Shown in pieces: positions 1 to 8,958 of a DNA stretch of 64,000 nucleotides. Origin of the DNA: Proales similis (Eukaryota > Rotifera > Eurotatoria > Ploima > Proalidae). The notes under the pieces were generated by a model. The model saw only the letters and a program-made list of their open reading frames with translations, made no database searches and was not told the DNA's origin. Positions within the stretch are counted from its first letter, which is position 1; every line of letters starts with the position of its first letter. Both the position numbers and the translations under genes were made by a program. The stretch covers positions 312,501-376,500 of the forward strand of contig JAGVRJ010000010.1 in assembly GCA_019059635.1 (NCBI GenBank), read 5' to 3'.

Positions 1-1827
1 AGAAGAGAAGCTGCTGAGAAAGAAGCAGCCGAGAGAGAGGCCAAGCAAAAGGAAGAAGCTGAGCGTCTTGCAAGAGAAAAGGCCGAAAAGGAAGAGGCTG
101 AAAGGAAGGCAAAGGAGCAAGCCGAAAGAGAAGCTGCAGAGAAGGAGCGAGCCAGTAAAGAAGAAGCAGAGCGGCTGGCGCGAGAAAAAGCAGAAAATGA
201 GGCATTAGACAAAGAAGCCGCAGAAAGAGAGATGAAAGAAAAAGAAGAGGCTGCGAGAGTCCAACACGAGAAAGAAGAACAGGAGAGACTTGAGAGAGAA
301 CGACTTGAGCGTGAAAGACAGGAAGCTGAAGCAAAACGAAAAGAAGAAGAGGAGGCGGCAAAAAGTGCTGAGGAAAGCAAATTAGACGACGAAGAGACCA
401 GAGCGCGACAAGAAGCTGAACTTCTCGCCAAAAAAGAAGAAGAGGAAAGAGCTGCTGCCGAGGCAAAACGAAAAGAAGAGGAAGAGAGAGAAGCGGCAGA
501 GAAAGCCCGTCTTGAGCAAGAAGCAGCCGACAAAGCCAAAAGAGAACAGCAGGAAATGGAGAAAAAACAGAAAAAGCTACAAGAACAAAAGTCAAAGCTT
601 AAAAACGCCCAGGTCGTGTTCGTGGTTGGCGGACCTGGCAGTGGCAAGGTAAGCTAGGCGACAGCCCGAGTCCCAGAGAACGCTTTGATCTAAATGTGCT
701 ATCAACAGGGAACCCAATGCCAGAAGTTGGTCGACAACTACGGCTACACGCACATCTCCAGCGGCGATCTGCTGCGTGCTGAGGTGAAATCGGGCTCCGA
801 GCGAGGCCAGCAACTCAACGAGATGATGCAGCGAGGAGAACTGGTGCCGGACGAAGTCGTGCTCGAGCTGATCCGGGAGGCCATGCTCGCTGCCATCGAC
901 CGCTCGAAGGGCTTCCTCATCGACGGATACCCGCGCCAGGTGAGCCAGGGAGCGCAGTTCGAGAAAGAGATCGCGCCGTGCAGCACCGTGCTGTACCTGC
1001 ACGCCTCGGACGAAGTGATGAAGGAGCGTCTGCTGAAGCGGGGCGAGACTTCGGGTCGAGTGGACGACAACGAGGACACTATCAAGCAGCGGCTGGACGT
1101 GTACCACCAGGCCACGCAGCCTGTGGTGGAGCACTACGGCGCCGAGGGCAAGCTCCAGCAGGTCGACTCAGAGCGCGCTCCCGACGACGTCTTCCAGGAT
1201 GTACTCAAAGCGCTGAATCTAATTAGCCAGAACCCTGATAGCCCAACATCAAAGAAGTTCGACCTTTCCAAGCTTGACCAGACAATCAACTCGATTGTGG
1301 GACTGGTGCTTGACAAAGCGTCGCATCATCAAGAAGTGAAAGAAGATGTCACCGAGAGCATATCCAAAGCAATAAAAGACATCCTCCAGAATGAGCTAAA
1401 GCCAGATGAGGCCTCGGGCTTTTCTTTTGTCGAATACGAGAACCTTGAGATTTACCATGGACCAACGCGGCTCGTCGACTTTTTGGATGCGGCCACTTCC
1501 GATTCAGATCAAACGGGCGCTTCCAAGTCGCACAACTACTCTAGCGAGGGCCATGCGCACGGCGAGATAATCATTCGAGTGCATCAGGGCCAGCGAGTGA
1601 TGGTGAAAGCCGACGAGCACAACGACACTGTGATTTCAAACATCGACAAAGGCGAGATAATTATTCGACATGTAGATACGGATTTGGTTCTGAGCGTCAA
1701 CCACCATTCAAGGCCGACCGAGCCGGTTGAACTGAGCGTGCTCGGACAAGCCTACATCAAGGACCTGTGCGGCACACTGAAAGCCAAACGCTTCAGGGGC
1801 ATCGTTATTGTCAAAAATGACCTCTGA
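1..1827 (+). CDS. Coiled-coil adenylate kinase (AK1/AK5-type domain), 5' end outside window
   Basis: Adenylate kinase transfers phosphate between ATP and AMP. The frame is open from base 1. Residues 1 to about 200 are an uninterrupted charged coiled coil (Glu/Lys/Arg/Ala). It runs into the P-loop GGPGSGK, which is interrupted by an intron (about 649-708) and resumes as GTQCQKL. The AMP-binding part SSGDLLR, the segment GFLIDGYPR and a short lid (KRGETSGRVDDNEDTIKQR) follow, as in cytosolic AK1/AK5 kinases, which lack the long lid. After the kinase there is a C-terminal extension of about 200 residues that I do not recognise; it contains GEIIIR twice (near 1561 and 1651). The catalytic motifs look intact. 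Stop at 1825-1827; ATTAAA-like signals lie at 1849-2000. The upstream exons, and hence the full architecture, are not in the window. The kinase call is firm; the paralogue is not. Confidence 0.85.
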
Positions 1828-2062
1828 ATACGAGACCGGCTCTTTTTATATTAAATGATGATCATTGTTCGCTAGCTTGTTTAGTAAGAACCCGTTTATG
1901 TGGCGCTCTAGGCCCCCTGAATCGCGAGTCCCGCGCGACTACCCAATTTCTGAACGGCTCTCCCGACCTCATTGTGTGTTAGAGTTTGTCAAATTAAATT
2001 AAATTCATTTCAATCTGAGCCTATTCGCTTGTTTATTTCTGAATGTTTATTTCTCAATTGCA

Positions 2063-3499
2063 CTAGGGCGCGTCAGGTCGGAGTAGATCAGACAGGGCTT
2101 TTCTAAAGTTGTTGTTCAATGAGAGGTGCAGGAACGGGTTCATGGCGGCGCTCGCGTAGCCTAGCCACGTTAACCAGAAGAATTTGTAGTCGACGCTGGT
2201 GGCGCCGTCCGGCATGTAAACCGGATTGTTTATGTTGGTGGGCGCCTCGTCGGTTGCATATTGAAACTGAAGTTGAACAGGCTCGTCTTGGAGCAGGCCA
2301 GAGCAAGCCTTGTAAGTGATGTAGATGAACAACGGCAAGTAGCATAATATGAACACAATGAGCACAGCCGACAAGGACTTTTGGGCCTGGATCTCTTTGC
2401 TGGGTGCCATTATGCCCGCCACAATACTCTTGCGCAGGTCGGACATTCGCGGAAGCTTTGAGAACGAAGAGAGGCGACGAATAGGACGAGTGGCTGCGCT
2501 CGACTCTGCACTCGGCGTCAGGTTTTCCGCTCGGGTGATCACCACCGTCGCAGCCGCAGCGGAGTAGAAAGACTCGTCGCTCAGATCGTTGCTGCTCTTG
2601 CTGCGAGCTGCGGGAGCGCTCAGCTCTGCATCGGCACTACTCACACTGGTCACTCTTATTTCCGGTATATTGCCGCTGAATGTGTTTGTCGAGAGTGTCT
2701 TTCTAAACAGCCGGCTGTTGAGTTTTACACTCAAATAGTTGGCGGTCTTTTTCGACGCGGGCACATGTGCAGAGAAAGAAGAAAACTTGCGAGTTTGCAG
2801 CTCCATGTTGGTCCGTTCGTAGACGCGATCATCGCCTATCGAGCTGTGCTTGGAGCCCCTCTCGCTGAATGTGCCTAGGTTAAAGTTTCGGTGCGAGCGG
2901 CTAAAGCGGCGTATCAATACGATGGTTCTGAGCGCAAACACGACCATGAACGCCAGCGGTATCCAGAAAGTGACCAGGGTCGAGTAAGCAATGAACCAGC
3001 GGGCTCTTAGACCACAGCCCGGTGTATGCTCGGTGCGAATGGTCGAGACCAGAAACGGTAATGTGACCAGGCCGAACGAGAGCAGCCAGCTAATGCCAAT
3101 CAGAGTCAATATGCGACGCCGCATGCTCAGTCGGTATTTGATGGGCTGCGAGACGCTCAGGTGGCGCTCGTAGGCAATGGCGCATAAATGGTAAATAGAA
3201 GTGGTGGTCAATTGGATGTCGGTCGCAAGCCAAACTAGACACCAGGAGTCGCCCAGGCGCCACGTGTAGAAGCGAGCGTAAATGGAAAACGGCATCACCG
3301 ACAGCGAGAGGGCAATGTCGGTTATGGAAAGACTCACGATTATTTTTACTGTGTTGTTCGATCGAAGGCTTTTGCTGAACGCGATCAACAGGATGAGAAA
3401 CACGTTGAAGAGCAGCACGACCAGCATCAGAGCGAAGAGCGGCAGCCAGTCGTACCGTGTCGGCCACTGAGCTTCGCCTGTTTGGTTGCTCTCGTTCAT
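2063..3499 (-). CDS. Divergent biogenic-amine-type class A GPCR, single exon
   Basis: A 478-residue seven-transmembrane receptor without introns. I chose the ATG at 3499 (MNESNQTGE, with an N-glycosylation site); the longer frame to 3631 would translate a TG/CA microsatellite. TM2 keeps Asp2.50 (SITDIALS). TM3 has the disulfide Cys (DSWC) and Asp3.32 in DIQLTTTSIYHLCAIAYER, the residue that binds the amine in dopamine, serotonin and octopamine receptors; a Cys in extracellular loop 2 (TPGCG) can pair with it. The third intracellular loop is long (about 170 residues), as in many amine receptors. Switch motifs are unusual: DRY is ERH, CWxP in TM6 is CYLP, NPxxY in TM7 is NPFLH. Two TTTATT motifs (reverse AATAAA) at 2032-2051 lie just past the stop. 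The ligand is unknown; the amine class is inferred from Asp3.32 and the TM3 context. Confidence 0.85.
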   Translation of the reverse strand: MNESNQTGEAQWPTRYDWLPLFALMLVVLLFNVFLILLIAFSKSLRSNNTVKIIVSLSITDIALSLSVMPFSIYARFYTWRLGDSWCLVWLATDIQLTTTSIYHLCAIAYERHLSVSQPIKYRLSMRRRILTLIGISWLLSFGLVTLPFLVSTIRTEHTPGCGLRARWFIAYSTLVTFWIPLAFMVVFALRTIVLIRRFSRSHRNFNLGTFSERGSKHSSIGDDRVYERTNMELQTRKFSSFSAHVPASKKTANYLSVKLNSRLFRKTLSTNTFSGNIPEIRVTSVSSADAELSAPAARSKSSNDLSDESFYSAAAATVVITRAENLTPSAESSAATRPIRRLSSFSKLPRMSDLRKSIVAGIMAPSKEIQAQKSLSAVLIVFILCYLPLFIYITYKACSGLLQDEPVQLQFQYATDEAPTNINNPVYMPDGATSVDYKFFWLTWLGYASAAMNPFLHLSLNNNFRKALSDLLRPDAP

Positions 3500-3570
3500 T
3501 GGTGCCTGCACACAATGCCCAAGTAGCGAGTGTGTGTTTGCTTTGTCTAACTGTTGCAAGTGTGTCTGTC

Positions 3571-3587
3571 TGTGTGTGTGTGTGTGT
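3571..3587. repeat. (TG)n microsatellite
   Basis: Pure TG dinucleotide run upstream of the GPCR start codon. Confidence 0.9.
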
Positions 3588-4279
3588 TGCTTGTTTCGAT
3601 TCAGCGGTTCGATCCGCTTTAATTTAGGCAATTCATCATCATCGCGGAATCACATGATATTTGCGGCGATTAATTTGGCGCTGTGTAACATTTCGGCTTG
3701 TCAGAGAATGCGGACCCTTAACGCCTGCTGACGTTTCACCACTCTTCAAATCGACAAAATAGAAAGCCTTTAGAAACTGTCTTTACAGAAGCGAGAAGCA
3801 GTTCAAGAGAGAGCGAGCGAGGGGGCAGAAGGAAAATGAGAGAATGCGCGCCACAAACAAGCCGAATACTTGCATCCAAATGAGATTAAGGATCGCTACT
3901 TGATTAATACGATTTCGACTACTGCAGCAATAATAATAATAAATTGCCGTCTACTAAGTTGGGTAATTTGCTTGATTAATACGGGAATTATGGGCAGCCG
4001 AAAGAAATCGCTCAAGTTTCGTCTAAATTGTTTGTTTTCAACTTGACAAGACGTCTTAGAGCATATTCGCTCGCTATTAAGGTTATTGAACTCGATCGTG
4101 CGTACGTGCTTGCTTGCGTGACCGTGGCACGAGGCCAGGCTCTCGGCCAGCGCAAACATTCAGGCAATTTGAGCAATTGTGCGCCCGGAAGCCCTCTTCC
4201 TTCTGTCTACAACCCGTTTGGCAAAATAGTGGACGCAGTGCATGTTTCAATCTACTTTATTGCTTCAGACAGCCACGCA

Positions 4280-4298
4280 CTCTCTCTCTCTCTCTCTC
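4280..4298. repeat. (CT)n microsatellite
   Basis: Pure CT run immediately downstream of the stop of ferritin-like gene 1. Confidence 0.9.
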
Positions 4299-4300
4299 AA

Positions 4301-5170
4301 TTAAGACTTGAGAGCATTCTTCAGCGCACGAATCAGGCTCTTGGCGCCAATCTGCTTGGGCGTGTACGAAATGGAGGGTCGCGCATACGACCTTGTGATC
4401 GAGTACTTATCCAAGCTGAGCCTGTTCTCTTCGATGAGGTTCATGTCGAAAATGTAGACACCGATCGGCGATTGCCGCAGTCTTCGTAGCTGGGTCGCGT
4501 AGAAGCCCAGCTTTTGAATCAGCGAGACAATGTGCGGCATGAACTCGCTCTCGATCAGTTCTTCCAGATTGGCGTCGTTGTTCTTGCATGCTACTCTGTG
4601 GCACTTAATTAGGCACTGATTTAACGTTCGCTTCAATTCGAGTGCGTATTCGATCGCCTCCAACGGACTCCACTCGCGCTTCTCGGGCTGCTGAATCTGC
4701 TCGAGAACCACTTGGCCACCTCGACGCACTTGATAGTCGAGTAGAACTTTGACGTGCTTAATTGTGCCCCAGCAGATGGTCTCAAATATCTGACTGAATC
4801 CGTACAGAGCAACATTGTCTGACTCAAAGTGATACGCCACTTGGGACAAATTGTGGCAGGACTGGATCTTCAAGTTTATGAGCTCATTTACGCAACGCTC
4901 TGACTCTTCATGATAGTTCTGGCGAACCAAATGACCGCTCGAGCCTTCCTGCGACTGTTGCTGCTGCTGCTGAGTAAAAGTCTCCATCTGCTCAGGACTT
5001 TGCTCTTGAGTCTTTCCTCCGCTCGTTTGTTCGCTCGAGATTTCCTGCTGAGCCGGAAGCTCCTCACGGCCGACTTGAGTTTGCGCTGTTGTTTGGCCCT
5101 CGGTGGGCACTTGCTTTCCGTGCTGCTCCACCGGCCTCTGAGTCTCGACCTGACTTGCTTGCTGGCTCAT
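4301..5170 (-). CDS. Ferritin-like protein 1, ferroxidase residues lost
   Basis: Ferritins form 24-subunit iron-storage shells; H-type subunits oxidise Fe(II) at a di-iron centre. The ferritin fold is recognisable from LVRQNYHEESE, AYHFESDNVALYGFSQIF, YQVRRGG and LNQCLIKCH. By eye alignment to the human H chain, the ligands Glu27, Tyr34, Glu61, Glu62, Glu107 and Gln141 become Lys, Leu, Gly, Thr, Lys and Ile; only His65 is kept. A Gln/Glu-rich N-terminal tail of about 85 residues precedes the fold and a basic tail ending LKNALKS follows it. I chose the ATG at 5170 because a TATAAATT box sits at 5244-5251, on top of the next upstream start. One exon. No CAGUGN iron-responsive loop is visible in the short 5' UTR. 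It is a neighbour and paralogue of the gene at 5904-6566. Its function is probably not iron oxidation. Confidence 0.75.
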   Translation of the reverse strand: MSQQASQVETQRPVEQHGKQVPTEGQTTAQTQVGREELPAQQEISSEQTSGGKTQEQSPEQMETFTQQQQQQSQEGSSGHLVRQNYHEESERCVNELINLKIQSCHNLSQVAYHFESDNVALYGFSQIFETICWGTIKHVKVLLDYQVRRGGQVVLEQIQQPEKREWSPLEAIEYALELKRTLNQCLIKCHRVACKNNDANLEELIESEFMPHIVSLIQKLGFYATQLRRLRQSPIGVYIFDMNLIEENRLSLDKYSITRSYARPSISYTPKQIGAKSLIRALKNALKS

Positions 5171-5243
5171 TTGAATGTGTATTCGCACAATTTTCGATTT
5201 GCAAAGAACTTTTCTGTTCTGCTCGACAGCCGAAATCAGATCC

Positions 5244-5251
5244 AATTTATA
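5244..5251 (-). promoter_or_regulatory. TATA box of ferritin-like gene 1
   Basis: Reverse strand reads TATAAATTGG, about 75 bases before the ATG at 5170. The same TATAAATTG core precedes the sister gene at 6682-6689. Confidence 0.6.
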
Positions 5252-5903
5252 GACCTGAACAAGTCGAATCCTTCAACTAGCAAGCCCATTTCGAATAACC
5301 TGAATTCTAAAATAAAGAAAAAAAAACAGGAAAGCTTGACATGGCTGGGCGCGCACAATTCATCTAAATTTAAATGATCTGAATGGGATCGAACTTGAGC
5401 CGAAACAAAACCCAAGACGCATTGGCTTTGCAATTTTCGGCTCTCAAAGTCAGTCTGAGACTACGCGGGTTCGTGCTTTGGAGCATCTTTTTCAAATAGA
5501 ACGTTCAGGCTGGAAAGGAGTTCAGAGACAAACAGTACTAGAAACAAATGCAGCTCTGGAAACAGAGAACAGACCTTCTGACGATCGGACAAGACAGGTG
5601 AAAGGCAGACCGAGACGATTTGAAGAGTCAACTGATCAGCAGAATCGGATTCCTTGGAGCCCGTTTTTGCTTACTTTCAGCACTTCAGCTAGCCTCTGCC
5701 CATCTTCTCTGCAAAAGCGTGTAAAGAGGCCTGGACGAAAGAATGGAAGAAACTGGGCAAAGAGCGCCAAGTTGATTGGGACTGGAACAAACCGGAAAAA
5801 GAGAGAGAATTTTATCTGCTTTTAGTTTTTGCTTTTATTGAGACTCAATTAGGGAAGTGAAAGAATTCGATGAGTTTGATTATTGAGTCAAAAGACCTTC
5901 GAC
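5252..5903. other. Spacer between the two ferritin-like genes
   Basis: Open frames here (for example 5478-5825 on +) lack any recognisable motif and I do not call them. TTTATT at about 5834-5839 serves as a reverse-strand polyadenylation signal for the gene ending at 5904. Confidence 0.5.
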
Positions 5904-6566
5904 TTAGATGCGAAGGTTGCGCAGGGTCTCGCCAAGAGTCGTTCCCGAAGTGACTCTCTCGCGCTCAGTACGAGCCCATTCGGGTCGGCTGGCTCCCTTG
6001 GTGATGGCGTACTTCTCGATGTTGAAGTCATTCTCGCGAATCAGGTCCATGTCGAATATGTACTCGCCCAGTCCCTGGTCCTGTTGAGTGACTCGGTTGG
6101 CCTTGGTGATGTAGAAGCCGATCTTCTGCATGTAGACCACGATCGGACGCACGTAGTTGTGCTCGAGGAAGTCCTCCAAGTTCGGGTCCTGGTGCTTCTC
6201 CGAGTTCTCGTGCAGCTGCAAAATGTACTGATTTATCTTCTTGGCCATTTCGAGCACGTACTCGAGCGAGTTGACAATCGTCCACTTCTTCATCTCCGGC
6301 TTTTGCAGTTCGAGGAGGACAACCTTGCCGCCGCGCTGCACCTGGTAGCACATGAGCCGCTTGGAGCTCTTTTTCAAATCCTTGGCCATGGTGCGGAACA
6401 GCTGGCTGAAGCCGTACAGTGCCACGCAGTCGCACTCGAAATAGTACGCGATCGACAGGCACTGGAATGCGGCGTTCTGGAACATGTTGTTCAGCTGGTT
6501 GATCATGTTCTCATTTTCCTCGTGGAAGTTCTGTCTCACAAGGCTGCTCTCGCTCACGTGGCTCAT
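5904..6566 (-). CDS. Ferritin-like protein 2, ferroxidase residues lost
   Basis: A 220-residue single-exon ferritin-fold protein, close to the usual ferritin length plus a 40-residue tail. Fold markers: LVRQNFHEENE, AYYFECDCVALYGFSQLF, YQVQRGGKVVLLELQKPE, KINQYILQLH, LGEYIFDMDLI. Aligned by eye to the human H chain, Glu27, Tyr34, Glu61, Glu62, His65, Glu107 and Gln141 are replaced by Phe, Cys, Asp, Leu, Ser, Ala and Ile, so the di-iron centre is gone. It shares with protein 1 a C-terminal K-Y-x-I-T...ARP segment beyond the normal ferritin end, so the two are tandem duplicates of an already modified ferritin. A TATAAATTG promoter element lies upstream. No iron-responsive element is visible. 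Structural shell subunits, or another role altogether, are possible; I infer only loss of ferroxidase activity. Confidence 0.8.
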   Translation of the reverse strand: MSHVSESSLVRQNFHEENENMINQLNNMFQNAAFQCLSIAYYFECDCVALYGFSQLFRTMAKDLKKSSKRLMCYQVQRGGKVVLLELQKPEMKKWTIVNSLEYVLEMAKKINQYILQLHENSEKHQDPNLEDFLEHNYVRPIVVYMQKIGFYITKANRVTQQDQGLGEYIFDMDLIRENDFNIEKYAITKGASRPEWARTERERVTSGTTLGETLRNLRI

Positions 6567-6681
6567 CTTGAATATGCTCTTGAGGATGAAAATTTTGGCA
6601 ATTTGCTTTGCAATTGGCTGACGCTGCTTAATCGCTTGAATGCGTTAAACTACTTGAAGTTTAATCGGCGCCTACCGCTTC

Positions 6682-6689
6682 AATTTATA
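6682..6689 (-). promoter_or_regulatory. TATA box of ferritin-like gene 2
   Basis: Reverse strand TATAAATTG, about 115 bases upstream of the ATG at 6566 and identical over nine bases to the element before ferritin-like gene 1. Confidence 0.6.
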
Positions 6690-6900
6690 CCCGCTCACGG
6701 CTTGAGATCAAGCCCGATCAATTCTATTTTGGTCTGTTGACCTTGGTTCGGATCGATCCCTTGGCCCCGTTTTCAACCTGATCTTTTGACCTCGGCTGCT
6801 TCAAAATGAAATTTACTTTCCTCTTTGCGTCTAAATTTATTCGCAACCGGCCCATAACATGAATTCAGCAAAACTTTACAACAACACGACCGCCCAGGCC

Positions 6901-8197
6901 TCAGTCGATATCGAGCGATTCTTGCACTCTGTTGAGGAATTCAAGCAGTTGCTGCTTTTTACTTGGGTCGAATGTTGAAGCCATGGCCAGACAGCGAAAC
7001 GGAGAGCACCTACCTTTTGTCGAGCGCGTTTAACTTTGTCAAAAACTGATTGTATTCGTCCTCGTTTTGATTTGACTTGGCTTCGCTTGGCTCCCTCGAC
7101 TCCCCAGCCGACTTGTCTCGACCGTTTTTCCCCGTTGACTCTTCTCTCACTGGCTCGTCTTCATCGCACTCCTAGAACGATTGGATTCAGCTGATTGCCT
7201 GCACTTGAATGGAGCACTTACCAGACTGTCGAGTGAGCTTTGAATGCTCACGTTGGCAAGACTTTGTCGAAGAGTCTGTGGCAAGGCTTTGGGTCAAGTG
7301 AGGTCCACGGCTAGCCAAATAAAAGCTTCCATACCTTTATGTTGTGTTTGTCGAGCTTGAACGAGTAAAAGTTGGTTTGACGTTGCTCGTCGCCAGATTC
7401 GTCCGAGAACTGGACATCTTTAATCAGACACTCTTCGATCATGTCGGGCTCAGAGTCGCTGACGAAATCGTCCGAGTAATAATGCTGGTCGTCCTTTGAC
7501 TCCTGAGGTGCTTGACATCTGGCGGTGCGAGGCGCCTCGATTTTTATCACTTGGCCATCCAGAGTTTTCATCGTAAACGAACTGGCACACCATTTCCGTC
7601 GGGACGCTGTTTTCGCTTCGCCGCTATTGGCCGGTGAGACTGGAGCCATGTTCATTCTTCGATGGATTTTGGCTCTAAACGGTCGATCGGCCCTCTCAGC
7701 TCGTCTCGCAGTCGTGTGCTTTGGTGTGTACTTTTCACCTCGGCGGTGAGCGCCATTCACGTAGAGCTGGAAGCCAGACTCGAGCTTCTCGCGTTTATAT
7801 TCGTCTGCGTCTTTTTGACGTGCGATCTTGTTCACTCTGAAATGATTCATGACATCAACGATTAGAGGCTCTGCCGCACCGACATGACTTACTGGTTCAT
7901 CAGATGTAGATTGAAGAGATAATCCTCATATCTTTTGTTTGCCTCAGTGCTCATCTTACACGATCCGGTGGACTTGGCTGAGACCCAGCCGGACGACGAC
8001 GGCGAGCTCTGGTCCTCATGCTCTTCGGGACAATCGAGATTCAACTGCACGTTGGACCGATCCCACTGGCGTCTGCCTGAATAGTCAATGAGTTAACTCG
8101 GCGCGTCTGTCCTGATCTCAGAGAATGCTCGCTTGCCTGTTCGAGGCTGCCACAGCTGCTCGGACGAGTCGAAATCGGCGAAATTTTTCGAATACAT
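6901..8197 (-). CDS. Six-exon gene resembling the N-terminal part of KATNIP (KIAA0556)
   Basis: Exons (reverse order): 8137-8197, 7893-8076, 7335-7836, 7222-7275, about 7014-7172, and a last exon ending with the stop at 6901. The ATG at 8197 (MYSKNFADFDS) directly follows an in-frame TGA. Intron 1 appears to use a GC donor (ACAG|GCAAGC). The product carries YEDYLFNLHLMNQ, LESGFQLYVNGAH, a basic stretch, YYSDDFVSDSEPD, LRQSLANVSIQSSLDSL and ends QLLEFLNRVQESLDID. From memory the GFxxYVNGA segment and the acidic stretch recall the N-terminus of katanin-interacting protein, a ciliary/microtubule factor; that protein is far longer, so this would be a short form or only a related module. The reading frame within exon 5 is uncertain: two frames look plausible. 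Divergent from the F-box gene at 8959. Confidence 0.55.
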
Positions 8198-8958
8198 TCA
8201 TCCAGTCCAAGTTGGAATTGAGAGCATGTAGATATTGCTGTTCTTTACAGTTGTGGAATAAATTTCTTAATCATCAATGTGTCGACGAGTACATGCACAT
8301 CCCGAGCACATTGCCATGGAAACGAGAAGAGTCCGCTCGGGGCGCGGTATTTCCCAGTCAATTTGCAATCAGGAAGCTAACTCGCCCATTACCAGTCCAT
8401 CACCAGACTCGAGCTTCGATTGCATAAGAATCGAGGCAATTTTAATTAAAAGTAAAAGCCTCCGAGAGACGTAAGAGTTCACGAGTTGCAACAAGACGGA
8501 ATATTTTTTTATTTTCATAAGGCCGCTCGCGGTCGGTCTACGATTGCGTTCGAGAAAGGACCAACTCGTTTGGCACCTTTCACTCTTTTCTATTTGATCG
8601 GCTTGACAAAGCGACTACAGAGTTCATTGGTCAAACGATGCGACTAGTGAATGGAAGTGTTTGACGTTGAGCCAGATTCCTCGCAAATCTGTTTCCATGG
8701 TTATTTTAGTAAAAATAAGCACCAAATACACACACGCACGCACACATACACGCGCATACACACACACACACACCCGAGCAAGCTTGGTGCCTATCATCAG
8801 CAACAATGCTTTTAACACTTTTATTTGCTTGATCGTTCAGAGCCATCGTTGTAGAGGCATCGTAGTCGTCGTTGTCGTAATGAACGATTGAATCAAATGG
8901 ACTCGACCGAGCTAAATCGAATCAGATTAAAAAGGTGAGTTGGGTTTTACAGAGAAAA
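8198..8958. other. Divergent intergenic region before the F-box gene
   Basis: Contains a CA-rich microsatellite at about 8729-8773 and probably 5' UTR sequence of both flanking genes. An ATG at 8897 opens a 13-codon frame ending at TGA; I treat it as a small upstream ORF of the F-box mRNA, not as its start. Confidence 0.45.
8729..8773. repeat. CA-rich microsatellite
   Basis: Imperfect CA run with CG interruptions in the region before the F-box gene. Confidence 0.85.

Larger units (their letters stand above)
3500..4300. other. Intergenic, GPCR 5' side to ferritin-like gene 1 3' side
   Basis: No coding exon that I can support. It holds a (TG)n microsatellite at about 3571-3587, a (CT)n tract at about 4280-4298, and TTTATT at 4256-4261, a reverse-strand AATAAA signal for the ferritin-like gene ending at 4301. 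Confidence 0.6.

Noticed and set aside
3500-3631. N-terminal extension of the GPCR to 3631
   Set aside because: It translates a TG/CA microsatellite (HTHTH) and lacks any receptor feature; the ATG at 3499 with a glycosylation site fits better.
5171-5245. Longer start of ferritin-like protein 1 at 5245
   Set aside because: It overlaps a good TATA box at 5244-5251, so this part is promoter and 5' UTR.
5478-5825. 115-residue open frame between the ferritin-like genes
   Set aside because: Basic, low-similarity translation with no signal peptide, motif, promoter or splice support.
8897-8958. ATG at 8897 joined over an 18-base GTGAGT...TTTACAG stretch as the F-box start exon
   Set aside because: The join would shift the frame away from the MDLFPK frame, and 18 bases is far too short for an intron in this window.
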